Translations under genes and position numbers: made by a program
Notes under the pieces: model-generated
The model's input: only the letters and a program-made list of their open reading frames with translations
What the model was told of the DNA's origin: nothing
Database searches by the model: none
Shown here: piece by piece, positions 12,729 through 21,775 of the stretch
Layout: each line of letters begins with the position of its first letter
Position numbering within the stretch: the stretch's first letter is position 1
DNA from: Miltoncostaea sp963762825
GTDB lineage: Bacteria; Actinomycetota; Thermoleophilia; Miltoncostaeales; Miltoncostaeaceae
DNA: 64,000 nt
Direction of reading: 5' to 3'
NCBI GenBank assembly: GCA_963762825.1
Contig: CAVXLZ010000001.1
Coordinates: 1,116,001 to 1,180,000 of the forward strand

Positions 12729-13886
12729 TCAGCCCGACGGAAGAAGCCGTGCAAAGCGACGCTTTCCCGCCTTCAGAACGCGTCCGGCGAGGCGCGCGGA
12801 GTCGATGTCCAGCTCGGAGAGCGGTTCCCCGTCGAGGCTCACTCCCCCCGCGGCGATCAGGCGCCGGGCTTCGCTCCGTGACGCGATTCCGAGGCCGTCC
12901 ACGAGGAGGGCCGGCAGGTGGACGGTGCCCGGGGGCAGCGTGAACTCCGGCATCTCGTCGGGAATGCCCCTGTCGCGGACGACGCGGTTGAAGTGATCCT
13001 CCGCCCGCGCGCCGGCCCCGTCGCCGTGGAATCGGTCCGCGATCTGGGCCGCGAGGCGGCGCTTCTCGGCGCCGGGGTGCCCCGTCGGCGGGGGGGCGTC
13101 CGGCGCGAGAAGGCGGTACCACTCGCCGAGCACCTCGTCGGGTATGCGCATCGTGCGGCCGAACTGCTCCTCGGGAGCATCGGCGACGCCGATGTGGTTG
13201 GCGAGCGACTTGCTCATCTTCTGGACGCCGTCGATGCCGGGCAGGAGAGGCAGGGTCATGACGACCTGGGCGGGTTGCCCGAAGGCGGCCTGGATCTCCC
13301 GGCCGAGCATGAGGTTGAAGAGCTGGTCGGTTCCACCGAGCTCGACGTCGGCCTCGACCATGACCGAGTCATAGGCCTGCATCAGCGGGTAGAGCAGCTC
13401 GAGGATCGATATCGGGCGATCCGCCCCGATCCGCTCGGCGAAGTCGTTGCGCCGTAGAAGCTGGTTGACCGTGGCCGACCCGGCGAGGGCGAAGAGCTGC
13501 TCCATCCCCATGGTGGAGAACCACTCGCCGTTCGAGCGGATCTCGGTGCGCTCCGGGTCGAGGATCCGGAAGGCCTGCTCGCGGTACGAGGTGGCGTTGC
13601 GCTCGATGTCCTCGCCTTCGAGGATCGGCCGGGTGGACGTACGGCCGGACGGGTCGCCGACGCGGGCGGTCCAGTCGCCGATGATCAACACGGCGAGGTG
13701 GCCGGCATCCTGGAACTCGCGCAGCTTCCCGAGCACGACCGAGTGACCGAGGTGGATGTCCGGAGCGGTGGGGTCCACCCCCAGCTTCACACGCAGCGGA
13801 CGTCCGAGCGCGAGTTTCTGCGCGAGGCCATCGGGGGGCAGGCAGTCGATGGCGCGGGCCGCGAGCGCCGCCGCGGGGGAGCTCAC
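12729..13886 (-). CDS. tyrS: Tyrosyl-tRNA synthetase
   Basis: Class Ic synthetase charging tRNA-Tyr. The 385 residues include the HIGH-type motif as HLGH (45-48), GDWTARVGDPSGR (70-82), the tyrosine pocket around DSVMVEADVELGGTDQ (173-188), KMSKS at 223-227 and a C-terminal S4-like RNA-binding domain (about 325-385). The KMSKS sequence and the S4 domain suggest the TyrZ-type branch. GTG 13886 overlaps the glycosylase stop as GTGA, making it the last gene of the leucine/arginine operon. It is immediately followed by the rRNA promoter. Confidence 0.96.
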   Translation of the reverse strand: MSSPAAALAARAIDCLPPDGLAQKLALGRPLRVKLGVDPTAPDIHLGHSVVLGKLREFQDAGHLAVLIIGDWTARVGDPSGRTSTRPILEGEDIERNATSYREQAFRILDPERTEIRSNGEWFSTMGMEQLFALAGSATVNQLLRRNDFAERIGADRPISILELLYPLMQAYDSVMVEADVELGGTDQLFNLMLGREIQAAFGQPAQVVMTLPLLPGIDGVQKMSKSLANHIGVADAPEEQFGRTMRIPDEVLGEWYRLLAPDAPPPTGHPGAEKRRLAAQIADRFHGDGAGARAEDHFNRVVRDRGIPDEMPEFTLPPGTVHLPALLVDGLGIASRSEARRLIAAGGVSLDGEPLSELDIDSARLAGRVLKAGKRRFARLLPSG

Positions 13887-14491
13887 GCGGCCGCCCTGAA
13901 GGGCCTGGACAGGTACGGGGATCCCTCCAGGCCGAATCGCCATGGGCGGTCGGTGGCGATGGAGATGCCGATGCGGGGGCCGACGACGATCCTCCCCGGC
14001 CTGACGCCCGCGCTGAGTGCGACGCGCCCGTCCGGACGGAGCGCGTCGACGCCATCGAGGTGCCGGTCGATCGCGAGCGCCTCGGCCAGGCGCCCGGGGC
14101 CCGCGCAGAGAAGCCGGTCGGCGATCCCCCGCCGGCGGGCGCGCATGGTGGGTATGCCGTGGAGCGGTGCGAGCGCACGTATCAACACCGCCGCACCGCG
14201 CCCCTCGGGCTCGCAGACGAGGTTGGCACACCAGTGCAGACCGTAGGAGCGGTAGACATAGAGATGCCCCGGCGGGCCGAACATGACGCGCGCCCGGCCC
14301 CTCGGGCCTCGGAAGCTGTGGGATGCCGGATCGTCCTCCTGATAGCGCTCGGTCTCGACGATCACGCCGCCGACGCCGTCGACGGTGAGCACGCAGCCCA
14401 CGAGGTCGGGTGCGACCTCGGCGACCGGGCGGGCGAAGAACTCCCGGTCGAGCCTCACGCCGTCGGCGGCCGGAGCGAGAGCGCTCACCAT
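13883..14491 (-). CDS. 3-methyladenine DNA glycosylase (AAG/MPG family)
   Basis: A base-excision repair enzyme that removes alkylated purines. 202 residues. The family core is clear: LDREFFARPVAEVAPDLVG (14-32), VIVETERYQEDDPASHSF (catalytic Glu in VETE), GPPGHLYVYRSYGLHWCANLV (the Tyr/His base-flipping region) and LCAGPGRLAEAL. ATG 14491 is used; GTG 14488 is possible. The start overlaps the argH stop and the stop overlaps tyrS. A repair gene between argH and tyrS looks like operon packing rather than a pathway link. Confidence 0.94.
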   Translation of the reverse strand: MVSALAPAADGVRLDREFFARPVAEVAPDLVGCVLTVDGVGGVIVETERYQEDDPASHSFRGPRGRARVMFGPPGHLYVYRSYGLHWCANLVCEPEGRGAAVLIRALAPLHGIPTMRARRRGIADRLLCAGPGRLAEALAIDRHLDGVDALRPDGRVALSAGVRPGRIVVGPRIGISIATDRPWRFGLEGSPYLSRPFRAAA

Positions 14492-15867
14492 TCCGCGACC
14501 CGGGCGCGCGCCTGCTCGAGCTGCGCCACCACGGCGGCGCGCGCGGTGCCTCCGGGCGCCGCCTTGGCCTCCACCGACGCCTCCGCAGTCATCGCCGGAA
14601 GGGCGATCCCCTCGAGTCCCGCCTCGGCGATCTCCGCCGCTCCGGCCCCCTCGAGCCCGACGCCCCGCCCGAGGCACGCCCGCACAAGGCGGCCGACCGC
14701 CTCGTGGGCCCGCCGGAACGGCCATCCGAGCCGCACGAGGTGGTCGGCGAGGTCGGTGGCCGCCAGAAAACCCCCGCCGACGGAGGCCGCCATCCGGTCC
14801 TCGCGGAAGCGGGCCCCCGCGAGCATCCCGGTCATCGCCGGCACGAGGAGCTCGACCGTGTCGATGGCATCGAACAGGTACTCCTTGTCCTCCTGCAGAT
14901 CCTTGTTGTACGCGAGGGGCAGCCCGGAGAGCGTGCCGAGCAGGCCCGCCAGGTCGGCCTGCAGACGCGGCGCCTTGGCGCGAGCCAGCTCCGCGGCATC
15001 GGGGTTCTTCTTCTGCGGGAGCATCGACGACCCGGAGGTGAAGGCGTCGTCGAGCTCGACGAACCCGTACTCGTCACCAGCCCACTGCACGATCTCGGCG
15101 CCCAGGCGCGAGAGGTGGACGCCGAGCTGAGCGGCGAAATGAAGGTAGTCCACCAGAGCGTCCCGACTGCCCACGGCATCGAGGCTGTTGGGACTGGGAC
15201 GGGAGAAGCCGAGCTCTGCGGCCGTCGCATCCCGGTCGATCGGGAAGCCGACCCCCGAGAGCGCCCCCGATCCGAGGGGGCACTCGGCCGTGGCGTCGAT
15301 CGCGTGTCCGAGCCGGACCCGGTCGCGGTCGAGCATCCACACGTAGGCCAGGAGATGGTGCGCGAGGCGGACCGGCTGGGCGCGCTGGGAGTGCGTGTAG
15401 CCGGGCAGGAGCGTGTCGAGGTGCGCCTGCGCCTGCATCAGCAGGGTCTCGCCGAGGGCCCGCAGCAGGGCCACCTGCTCCAGGGAGCGCTCGCGCAGGT
15501 ACAGGAGGGTGTCCGTGATCACCTGGTCGTTGCGGCTGCGGGCCGTATGGAGGCGCCGGCCGGGATCGCCGACCAGCTCGGTCAGCCGCCGCTCGATCGC
15601 CGTGTGGATGTCCTCGTCGCCGGCCCGGAAGGCGAACTCACCCGCGGCGAGCTCGTCGACGATCCGCGCGAGCCCCTCGTCGATGGCCCGCGCATCGGCG
15701 TCGGGGATGATCCCCTGCGCGCCGAGCATCCGTGCATGGGCACGGGAGGCGCGGACGTCCTGCGGCCACAGGCGCCGGTCGACATCGAGCGACGCGTTGA
15801 GCCGGTCGAACGCGTCCGCAGGCCCGGATCCGAACCGCCCGCCCCAGAGGCGCGCCGGCTCGGTCAT
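14485..15867 (-). CDS. argH: Argininosuccinate lyase
   Basis: Last step of arginine synthesis: argininosuccinate to arginine plus fumarate, as a tetramer of the fumarase/aspartase superfamily. The 460 residues are full length. LWGGRF (7-12), TARSRNDQ (108-115), GYTHSQ (156-161, general acid/base His) and the signature GSSMLPQKKNPD (279-290, catalytic Ser) are intact. ATG 15867 overlaps the preceding aminotransferase stop as ATGA. No other arg gene is in the window. Confidence 0.97.
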   Translation of the reverse strand: MTEPARLWGGRFGSGPADAFDRLNASLDVDRRLWPQDVRASRAHARMLGAQGIIPDADARAIDEGLARIVDELAAGEFAFRAGDEDIHTAIERRLTELVGDPGRRLHTARSRNDQVITDTLLYLRERSLEQVALLRALGETLLMQAQAHLDTLLPGYTHSQRAQPVRLAHHLLAYVWMLDRDRVRLGHAIDATAECPLGSGALSGVGFPIDRDATAAELGFSRPSPNSLDAVGSRDALVDYLHFAAQLGVHLSRLGAEIVQWAGDEYGFVELDDAFTSGSSMLPQKKNPDAAELARAKAPRLQADLAGLLGTLSGLPLAYNKDLQEDKEYLFDAIDTVELLVPAMTGMLAGARFREDRMAASVGGGFLAATDLADHLVRLGWPFRRAHEAVGRLVRACLGRGVGLEGAGAAEIAEAGLEGIALPAMTAEASVEAKAAPGGTARAAVVAQLEQARARVAEW

Positions 15868-16982
15868 GCCCCGATCACGTCGGCGAGGGCGCGGCAGACG
15901 CGATCGACCTGATCCTCGGTCATCTCCGGGAAGAACGGCAGCGCGATCGTGGAGGCGCTGATCGCCTCGGTCACCGGGAACTCCCCCGGGCCGTGCCCGT
16001 GCTCGTCCCGGTAGTAGGGCTGCAGGTGGATGCAGGGCAGATAGGGCTTGGCCGAGACGCCGAGCGGCTCGAGCCTGCCGATGATCTCATCGCGATCGAT
16101 GCCGGAGTCGAGGCGTGGGGCATAGACGAACCACGACCGCGACTGAGGGCCCTCGTACATCGGCGTGACGCCGTCGATCTCGGCCACCCGCGCCTGATAC
16201 CACCCGGCGACGCGCGCGCGGGCGCTCAGCATGTCGCTCAGCCGCTCGAGCTGGGCGACGCCGATGGCGCTGTGGACGTCCGAGAGCCGGTAGTTGAAAC
16301 CGAGGCGCGAGTGCACCAGCCACGCGCCGTCGTCGGAGCGCCCCTGGTTGCGCAGGCTCGACAGGACCCGGGCGAGCTCGTCGTCGTCGGTCAGCACGAC
16401 CCCGCCCTCGGCGGTGGTGAGCTGCTTGTTGGCGTAGAAGCCATAGACGGCCGGGTGTCCGAAGGTGCCCAGCTTCCGGCCGTCGTAGGCGCCGTCGATC
16501 GACTGGCAGGCGTCCTCGACGCGCGCCAGGCCGTGGCGCTCTGCGATGGCCACGAGCGCCGGCACCTCGGCCGGGTAGCCGAAGATATCGACGATCAGAA
16601 TCGCCTTGGTGCGGGGCGTGATGGCCGCCTCGACCGCCTCGGGGTCCATGTTGAAGGTGAGCGGATCGACCTCTGCGAACACCGGCGTCGCGCCCGTGAA
16701 GAGGATGGCGTTGGCGGACGCCACGAACGAGAACGACGAGGTGATGACCTCGTCGCCGGGGCCGAGGCCCAGAGCGTGCAGGCACAGATGCAGGCCCGCG
16801 GTGCCGCTCGAGACGGCCACCGCGTGCTTCACGCCGATGCGCTCGGCCCACGCGCGCTCGAAGCGGGGGCCCATCGGCCCCAGCGAGAGCTGGCCGGAGC
16901 GGAGCACCTCATCGACCAGCTCGCGCTCCCGGTCCCCGATGACCGGCTTGGCCAGCGGGATGCGCTCCGGCGCCCCGCTCAC
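15864..16982 (-). CDS. DegT/DnrJ/EryC1/StrS-family aminotransferase
   Basis: A PLP-dependent sugar-type aminotransferase, 372 residues. Features are IPLAKPVIGDRE at the N-terminus, AVSSGTAGLHLCLHAL (PLP phosphate binding), the Asp of RVEDACQSI, and the PLP lysine in FYANKQLTTAEGGV with the following Gly-rich turn. These enzymes normally transaminate nucleotide- or cyclitol-linked keto sugars for surface glycans or secondary metabolites. GTG 16982 overlaps cimA as GTGA, and the stop overlaps argH as ATGA. No nucleotide-sugar genes are nearby, so the substrate is open; a role linked to amino acid metabolism is possible but unsupported. Confidence 0.9.
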   Translation of the reverse strand: MSGAPERIPLAKPVIGDRERELVDEVLRSGQLSLGPMGPRFERAWAERIGVKHAVAVSSGTAGLHLCLHALGLGPGDEVITSSFSFVASANAILFTGATPVFAEVDPLTFNMDPEAVEAAITPRTKAILIVDIFGYPAEVPALVAIAERHGLARVEDACQSIDGAYDGRKLGTFGHPAVYGFYANKQLTTAEGGVVLTDDDELARVLSSLRNQGRSDDGAWLVHSRLGFNYRLSDVHSAIGVAQLERLSDMLSARARVAGWYQARVAEIDGVTPMYEGPQSRSWFVYAPRLDSGIDRDEIIGRLEPLGVSAKPYLPCIHLQPYYRDEHGHGPGEFPVTEAISASTIALPFFPEMTEDQVDRVCRALADVIGA

Positions 16983-18571
16983 CCCGCCGCCGGCGCCCGG
17001 AGGCGGGCGATGCGACGCGTTCCGTGCTCGATGCTGTCGAGCAGCGCTTCCCAGGATGCCTCGATGACGTTCTCGCTCACTCCGATCGACCCCCATGTGC
17101 CGTGCCCGTCGGTCGAGTCCAGCAGCACCCGCGTCACGGCGGCCGTGCCCTTGTGCTCGTCGAGTATCCGGACCTTGAAGTTGACGAGTGAGATCTCGCC
17201 CAGCTCGGGCACGCGCGCCCCGAGCGCGCTGCGCAGCGCGCTGTCGAGGGCGTTGATCGGCCCATTGCCCTCGGCGGTCGCGACCAGGCGCTCGCCCGCG
17301 TGAAGGATCTTGATCGTCGCTTCCGTCTCGACCCGTCCGTCGGCCCGCTTCTCGGTGATCACGCGGAAGCTCTCGAGCGTGAAGAGCGGCTCGTAGACGC
17401 CGGTCTCGCGCTCGAGAAGGAGCTCGAACGACCCGTCGGCCACCTCGAAGTGGTAACCCTGGTGCTCGAGATCCTTGAGGCGGGCGAGGATGCTCGCGAT
17501 GCGCTCGGGGTCCTCCTCGACGCTGACGCCGAGCTCACGGGCCTTCGCGACGATCGTCCCACGGCCCGAGAGCTCTGAGACGAGCACGCGCCGCTCGTTG
17601 CCCACGTCGGCCGGATCGATGTGCTCGTAGGTCCGCGCATCGGCGTTCATGCCCTGCTGGTGCATGCCCCCCTTGTGCCCGAACGCGTTGCGCCCCACGT
17701 AGGGCGCCCAGGCGTCGGGGTTGAGGTTGGCCGTCTCGGCGACGAAGACGCTGATCGAGGTGAGCTCTCCGAGACGCTCGGGATCGAGGACCTCGTAGCC
17801 CATCTTCAGCGACAGGGCGGGGATGATCGAGACGAGATTGGCGTTGCCGCACCGCTCTCCGTAGCCGTTGATGGTGCCCTGGACGAGGCGGGCGCCCTCA
17901 TCGACCGCGGCGAGGCTGTTGGCAACCCCGCACTCGGCGTCGTTGTGGGTGTGGATGCCCAGGGGCACGCCGGGGAGCGCGGTGCGGACGGCGCGCATCA
18001 CGGTGGCCACCCGCACGGGGAGGGTCGCCCCGTTGGTGTCGCACGGGGTGACCCACGCCGCTCCCCCGGCCTCCGCGGCGCGCAGGCACTCGATCGCGTA
18101 GTCGGGGTGGGCGTCGTAGGCGTCGAAGAAGTGCTCGGCGTCATAGACGACCTCCTTGCCCTGGGAGACCAGGAAGGCGACCGACTCCTCGATCATGCGC
18201 AGGTTCTCCTCGCGCGTGACCCTCGTGACCTTCTCGATGTGCAGATCCCAGGTCTTGCCCACGACGGTGATGACGGGGGCGAAGCTCTCGGCCAGCCCCC
18301 GCATGGCAGGGTCCTCCTCCGGAGCGACCCCGCGCCGGCGCGTCATCCCGAACGCCGCGAGACGGGTCGCGCCGAGGTCCTCGCGCTCGAGGAGGCCGAA
18401 AAGCTCGCCGTACTTCGGGTTGCTGGCCGGAAAGCCGGCCTCGAGGTATTCGACGCCGAACTCGGCAAGGCGGAGCGCGATCGCAAGCTGCTCGCCCACC
18501 GAGAGGCTCAGCCCCTCGCGCTGCATCCCATCGCGCAGCGTCGTGTCGTAGATATGGATCCGCTCGCCCAT
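16979..18571 (-). CDS. cimA: (R)-citramalate synthase
   Basis: Condenses pyruvate with acetyl-CoA to citramalate, the threonine-independent route to 2-oxobutyrate and isoleucine. 530 residues: an HMGL-like TIM barrel with DTTLRDGMQ (9-17), GIHTHND (205-211, metal-binding His), NGYGERCGNANL, and the C-terminal LeuA-type regulatory dimer domain (about 390-520). The HVE of isopropylmalate synthase is replaced by the longer cimA-type architecture, and a separate leuA is present in the same operon. ATG 18571 begins 5 nt after the ilvE stop; longer starts would run into ilvE. LeuBCD from the same operon would process the product. Confidence 0.93.
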   Translation of the reverse strand: MGERIHIYDTTLRDGMQREGLSLSVGEQLAIALRLAEFGVEYLEAGFPASNPKYGELFGLLEREDLGATRLAAFGMTRRRGVAPEEDPAMRGLAESFAPVITVVGKTWDLHIEKVTRVTREENLRMIEESVAFLVSQGKEVVYDAEHFFDAYDAHPDYAIECLRAAEAGGAAWVTPCDTNGATLPVRVATVMRAVRTALPGVPLGIHTHNDAECGVANSLAAVDEGARLVQGTINGYGERCGNANLVSIIPALSLKMGYEVLDPERLGELTSISVFVAETANLNPDAWAPYVGRNAFGHKGGMHQQGMNADARTYEHIDPADVGNERRVLVSELSGRGTIVAKARELGVSVEEDPERIASILARLKDLEHQGYHFEVADGSFELLLERETGVYEPLFTLESFRVITEKRADGRVETEATIKILHAGERLVATAEGNGPINALDSALRSALGARVPELGEISLVNFKVRILDEHKGTAAVTRVLLDSTDGHGTWGSIGVSENVIEASWEALLDSIEHGTRRIARLRAPAAG

Positions 18572-18576
18572 GGGGA

Positions 18577-19512
18577 TCAGGGCGACAGACTCGATGCCGG
18601 GGAGGCGACGTAGTCGAGCCACTCCGCCGACCGTGGGTCGCGCCCCTCGGTGGCGGCGAAGAACCGGCCCTGCAGGCGCTTGGTGATCGGGCCGGGGAGC
18701 CCGAGCACGTGATCGTCGACCTCGACGATCGGGCAGACCTCGGCGGCGGTGCCCGTGATGAACACCTCGTCGGCGGTGTAGAGCTCTGCCCGCGCGACCT
18801 CGCGCTCCAGCACGGTGATGCCCTCGTCTGCGGCCAGGGCGATGATGCTCGCCCGGGTGATGCCCTCGAGGATCGAGGCCTGCACCGGCGGGGTGATCAA
18901 CACGCCGTCGCGGACCAGGAAGAGGTTCTCGCCGGAGCCGTCGGCGACGTAGCCGGCCTCGTTGAGCAGGATGGCCTCCTGGTATCCGGCCTTGTGCGTC
19001 TCGACCTTCGCGAGAATCGAGTTGAGGTACTGACCGCCGGCCTTGGCCGTCGCGGGGATGGTCGTCGATCCGATGCGCCGCCAGCTCGAGATCTTCGCCC
19101 GGATCCCGTCGCGCAGTCCGTCCTCACCCAGGTAGGCGCCCCATTCCCACGCCGCGATGGCCACATCGACGGACGCCTCGAGCGGGAAGAGCCCCATGGT
19201 GCCGTAGCCGCGGAGGACGATCGGCCGGATGTAGCAGCCCGCGAGCCCGTTGGAGGAGATCACCTGATGGACGGCGGCCCGCAGTTCCTCCCGCGAGTAC
19301 GGGATCGGCATGTAGTACATCTGGGCCGAGCGCTCCAGGCGCGCCAGGTGGTCGTCGAGCCGGAAGACGGCGGTGCCGCCCTCGGCGGCGTAGGAGCGGA
19401 TGCCCTCGAACACCGTCGTGCCGTAGTGCAGCCCGTGCGAGAGCACGTGCACCTTGGCATCGGGCCAGTCGACCAACTCGCCGTTCATCCAGATCTTCTC
19501 GGCTTCCTGCAT
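18577..19512 (-). CDS. ilvE: Branched-chain amino acid aminotransferase
   Basis: Class IV PLP enzyme performing the final transamination to Leu, Ile and Val. About 311 residues. HYGTTVFEGIRSY lies near the N-terminus, the PLP Lys in ATAKAGGQYLNS (about K157), and the Glu and cofactor-binding loops NEAGYVADGSGENLF and EGITRASI follow. A GTG at 19518 is also possible; ATG 19512 gives better spacing (9 nt) from AAAGGA. It lies between maoC and cimA in the branched-chain operon, which fits its role exactly. Confidence 0.95.
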   Translation of the reverse strand: MQEAEKIWMNGELVDWPDAKVHVLSHGLHYGTTVFEGIRSYAAEGGTAVFRLDDHLARLERSAQMYYMPIPYSREELRAAVHQVISSNGLAGCYIRPIVLRGYGTMGLFPLEASVDVAIAAWEWGAYLGEDGLRDGIRAKISSWRRIGSTTIPATAKAGGQYLNSILAKVETHKAGYQEAILLNEAGYVADGSGENLFLVRDGVLITPPVQASILEGITRASIIALAADEGITVLEREVARAELYTADEVFITGTAAEVCPIVEVDDHVLGLPGPITKRLQGRFFAATEGRDPRSAEWLDYVASPASSLSP

Positions 19513-19548
19513 GCTCACGGGTCCTTTGCGACGGCGGTTCGGCCTAGG

Positions 19549-20067
19549 TTACCGGGCAGGTCCAGGGGGAGAGGCGGGACGGGGGCGGTTGGACGACGGC
19601 CCCTCGCCGCGGCGGTAGACCATGATCGTCCGCGCGAACGTGATGACGACGACGCCATTCTGGTTGGAGCCCGTCGTGCGCACGGTGACGATGCCGACCG
19701 CGGGCCGCGAACGCGACGGGCGGGCGCTCAGGACCTCGCTCTCGGAGTAGATGGTGTCGCCCTCGTAGACCGGGTGGGGCAGGCGCACCTCGTCCCAGCC
19801 GAGGTTCGCCAGGACGTTCTGGGAGATGTCGGCGACGCTCTGGCCCGTGACCAGCGCCAGCGTGAAGGTGGAGTCGACCAGCGGCCGGCCGAACTCGGTG
19901 CCGGCGGCGTAGTGGCGATCGAAATGGATCGGGGCCGTGTTCTGCGTGAGCAGCGTGAACCAGGAGTTGTCAACGTCGAGCACCGTCCTGCCGAGGCGGT
20001 GGACGTAGACGTCTCCGACCGCGAAGTCCTCGAAGAAGCGCCCCTCCCAGCCCGGCACCTCGGGCAT
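19549..20067 (-). CDS. MaoC-like hot-dog-fold dehydratase
   Basis: 172 residues with one hot-dog domain. The hydratase motif appears as LLTQNTAPIHFDRHYA (about 39-54): the His is kept, and the preceding Asp of classic R-specific enoyl-CoA hydratases is Asn, as in mesaconyl/methylmalyl-CoA-type relatives. The C-terminal 20 residues are Pro/Arg-rich. It overlaps the leuB stop by 1 nt (TGATG), so it is firmly inside the leucine operon. No standard step of Leu/Ile/Val synthesis needs it. It might act on acyl-CoA intermediates of branched-chain metabolism; this is a guess. Confidence 0.88.
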   Translation of the reverse strand: MPEVPGWEGRFFEDFAVGDVYVHRLGRTVLDVDNSWFTLLTQNTAPIHFDRHYAAGTEFGRPLVDSTFTLALVTGQSVADISQNVLANLGWDEVRLPHPVYEGDTIYSESEVLSARPSRSRPAVGIVTVRTTGSNQNGVVVITFARTIMVYRRGEGPSSNRPRPASPPGPAR

Positions 20068-21116
20068 CAGAGCGCCGCCAGGATCAGATCCCCGACCTCC
20101 GAGGTCCCCAGATCGCCCCCGAGGTCCCTCGTGCGGTGCCCCTGCGCCAGGACGCGCTCCACGGCCGTGTCGATGCGGTCGGCTCCCTCGGGGGCGTCGA
20201 GCGAGTAGCGCAGCATCATCGCGGCCGACAGACAGGTCGCGATCGGGTTGGCGATGCCCTGGCCGGCGATGTCCGGTGCCGATCCGTGCACCGGCTCGTA
20301 GAGCCCGAGGCGCCCGGGCCCGAGGCTGGCCGAGGGGAGCATCCCGATCGACCCGGTGATCATCGCGGCCTCGTCGGAGAGGATGTCCCCGAAGAGGTTC
20401 TCGGTGATGATCACGTCGAAGTCGGCCGGCCTGCTCACGAGCTGCATGGCCGCGTTGTCGACCAGCATGTGCTCCAGAGCGATGTCCGGGTGCCCGGCCG
20501 CGACGCCGTTGACCTTCTCGCGCCAGAGCCGGGAGGTCTCGAGGACGTTCGCCTTGTCGACCGACGTGACCCTTCCGCGTCGTCCGGCGGCGGCCCGGAA
20601 CCCCCATTCGGCGAGCCGCTCGACCTCGGCCGTCGTGTAGACGCACGTGTCGAAGGCGCGGTCGGGTTCGCGGCCACGATCGCCGAAGTAGAGACCGCCG
20701 GTGAGCTCGCGGACGACCAGGAGGTCGGTGCCCTCGATCCGCTCCCGGCGCAGCGGGCTGGCGTCGTAGAGGGCGGGCCACGGGCGCACCGGGCGCAGGT
20801 TGGCGTAGAGACCGAGCCCCGAGCGCAATCCGAGCAGGCCCTGCTCGGGCCGGGGCTTGTCGGGATCGGTCGTGTCCCACTTGGGGCCGCCCACCGCGCC
20901 GAGCAGGACCGCGTCCGCGCCGGCGCAGGCGGCGAGGACCTCGTCGGTCAGCGCCGTGCCGTCGGCGTCGATCGAGACCCCGCCCATGAGGTGCTCGACC
21001 CACTCGATCGTGAGCGCGTGATCGGGAGCGAGGGCATCGACCACCCGCCGCGCCTGCGCGACCACCTCCGGTCCGATGCCGTCACCCGCAAGAACCACCA
21101 CCGAGACCTCGCGCAC
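20067..21116 (-). CDS. leuB: 3-isopropylmalate dehydrogenase
   Basis: NAD-dependent oxidative decarboxylation of 3-isopropylmalate, and of methylmalate from the citramalate branch. 349 residues: VVLAGDGIGPEV at the N-terminus, LLGAVGGPKWD, the substrate Arg triad around LGLYANLRPVRP and VVRELTGGLYFGD, SVDKANVLETSRLWR, and the metal/NAD region ITENLFGDILSDEAAMITGSIGMLPSAS, then EPVHGSAPDIAG. GTG 21116 follows a GGGAGG ribosome-binding site at 4 nt. A 59-nt gap separates it from leuD, the largest within this operon. Confidence 0.97.
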   Translation of the reverse strand: MREVSVVVLAGDGIGPEVVAQARRVVDALAPDHALTIEWVEHLMGGVSIDADGTALTDEVLAACAGADAVLLGAVGGPKWDTTDPDKPRPEQGLLGLRSGLGLYANLRPVRPWPALYDASPLRRERIEGTDLLVVRELTGGLYFGDRGREPDRAFDTCVYTTAEVERLAEWGFRAAAGRRGRVTSVDKANVLETSRLWREKVNGVAAGHPDIALEHMLVDNAAMQLVSRPADFDVIITENLFGDILSDEAAMITGSIGMLPSASLGPGRLGLYEPVHGSAPDIAGQGIANPIATCLSAAMMLRYSLDAPEGADRIDTAVERVLAQGHRTRDLGGDLGTSEVGDLILAAL

Positions 21117-21175
21117 CCGCCCTCCCTCGTCGACCGCAAACGGCCGCGGAGGGTACCAACCGGCGGCGAGGCGAC

Positions 21176-21775
21176 TCACGCGAAGGGCGTGGTCACCGGC
21201 CCTTCGCGCTCGCGATCCCTCTCGTAGCCGGAGATCTCGTCCTCGTGGGCGAGGGTTAGGGCGATGTCGTCCCAGCCGTTGAGCAGGCGCCCGCGCACCA
21301 CGGCGTCGATGTCGAAGGTGAACTCGCGTCCGTCCGGCGCCGTCACGACCTGTCGCTCCAGGTCCACCGTCGCGGTCGCCCCCGGCTCGCCCTGGGCCTG
21401 GTCGAGCAACGCCCGGACCTCCGACTCGGGGAGCTCCACCGGAAGCAGGCCGATCTTGGTGCAGTTGGTGCGGAAGATGTCGGCGAAGCTCGGCGCGATG
21501 ACGACCCGGAAGCCGTGATCCTCCAGCGCCCATGGCGCGTGCTCGCGCGATGAGCCGCAGCCGAAGTTGCGACCGGCGACCAGGATCGGCGCGCCCGCGT
21601 ACTCGGGGCGCTCCAGCGGGAAGCCCTCCTCGCCGCGCCAGTCCCAGAAGAGGAACTCGCCGAAACCGGTGCGCTCGATGCTCTTCAGGAACTGCTTCGG
21701 GATGATCTGGTCGGTGTCGACGTCGGAGCGATCGAGCGGGCAGACCACGCCCTCGACGCGGGTGACGGGCTCCAT
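21176..21775 (-). CDS. leuD: 3-isopropylmalate dehydratase small subunit
   Basis: The swivel domain of isopropylmalate isomerase, 199 residues. Typical motifs are DVDTDQIIPKQFLK (19-32) and AGRNFGCGSSREHAPWAL (67-84), plus IFRTNCTKIGLLPV, the bacterial-type sequence. ATG 21775 overlaps the leuC stop by 1 nt. It forms a heterodimer with LeuC. Confidence 0.97.
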   Translation of the reverse strand: MEPVTRVEGVVCPLDRSDVDTDQIIPKQFLKSIERTGFGEFLFWDWRGEEGFPLERPEYAGAPILVAGRNFGCGSSREHAPWALEDHGFRVVIAPSFADIFRTNCTKIGLLPVELPESEVRALLDQAQGEPGATATVDLERQVVTAPDGREFTFDIDAVVRGRLLNGWDDIALTLAHEDEISGYERDREREGPVTTPFA

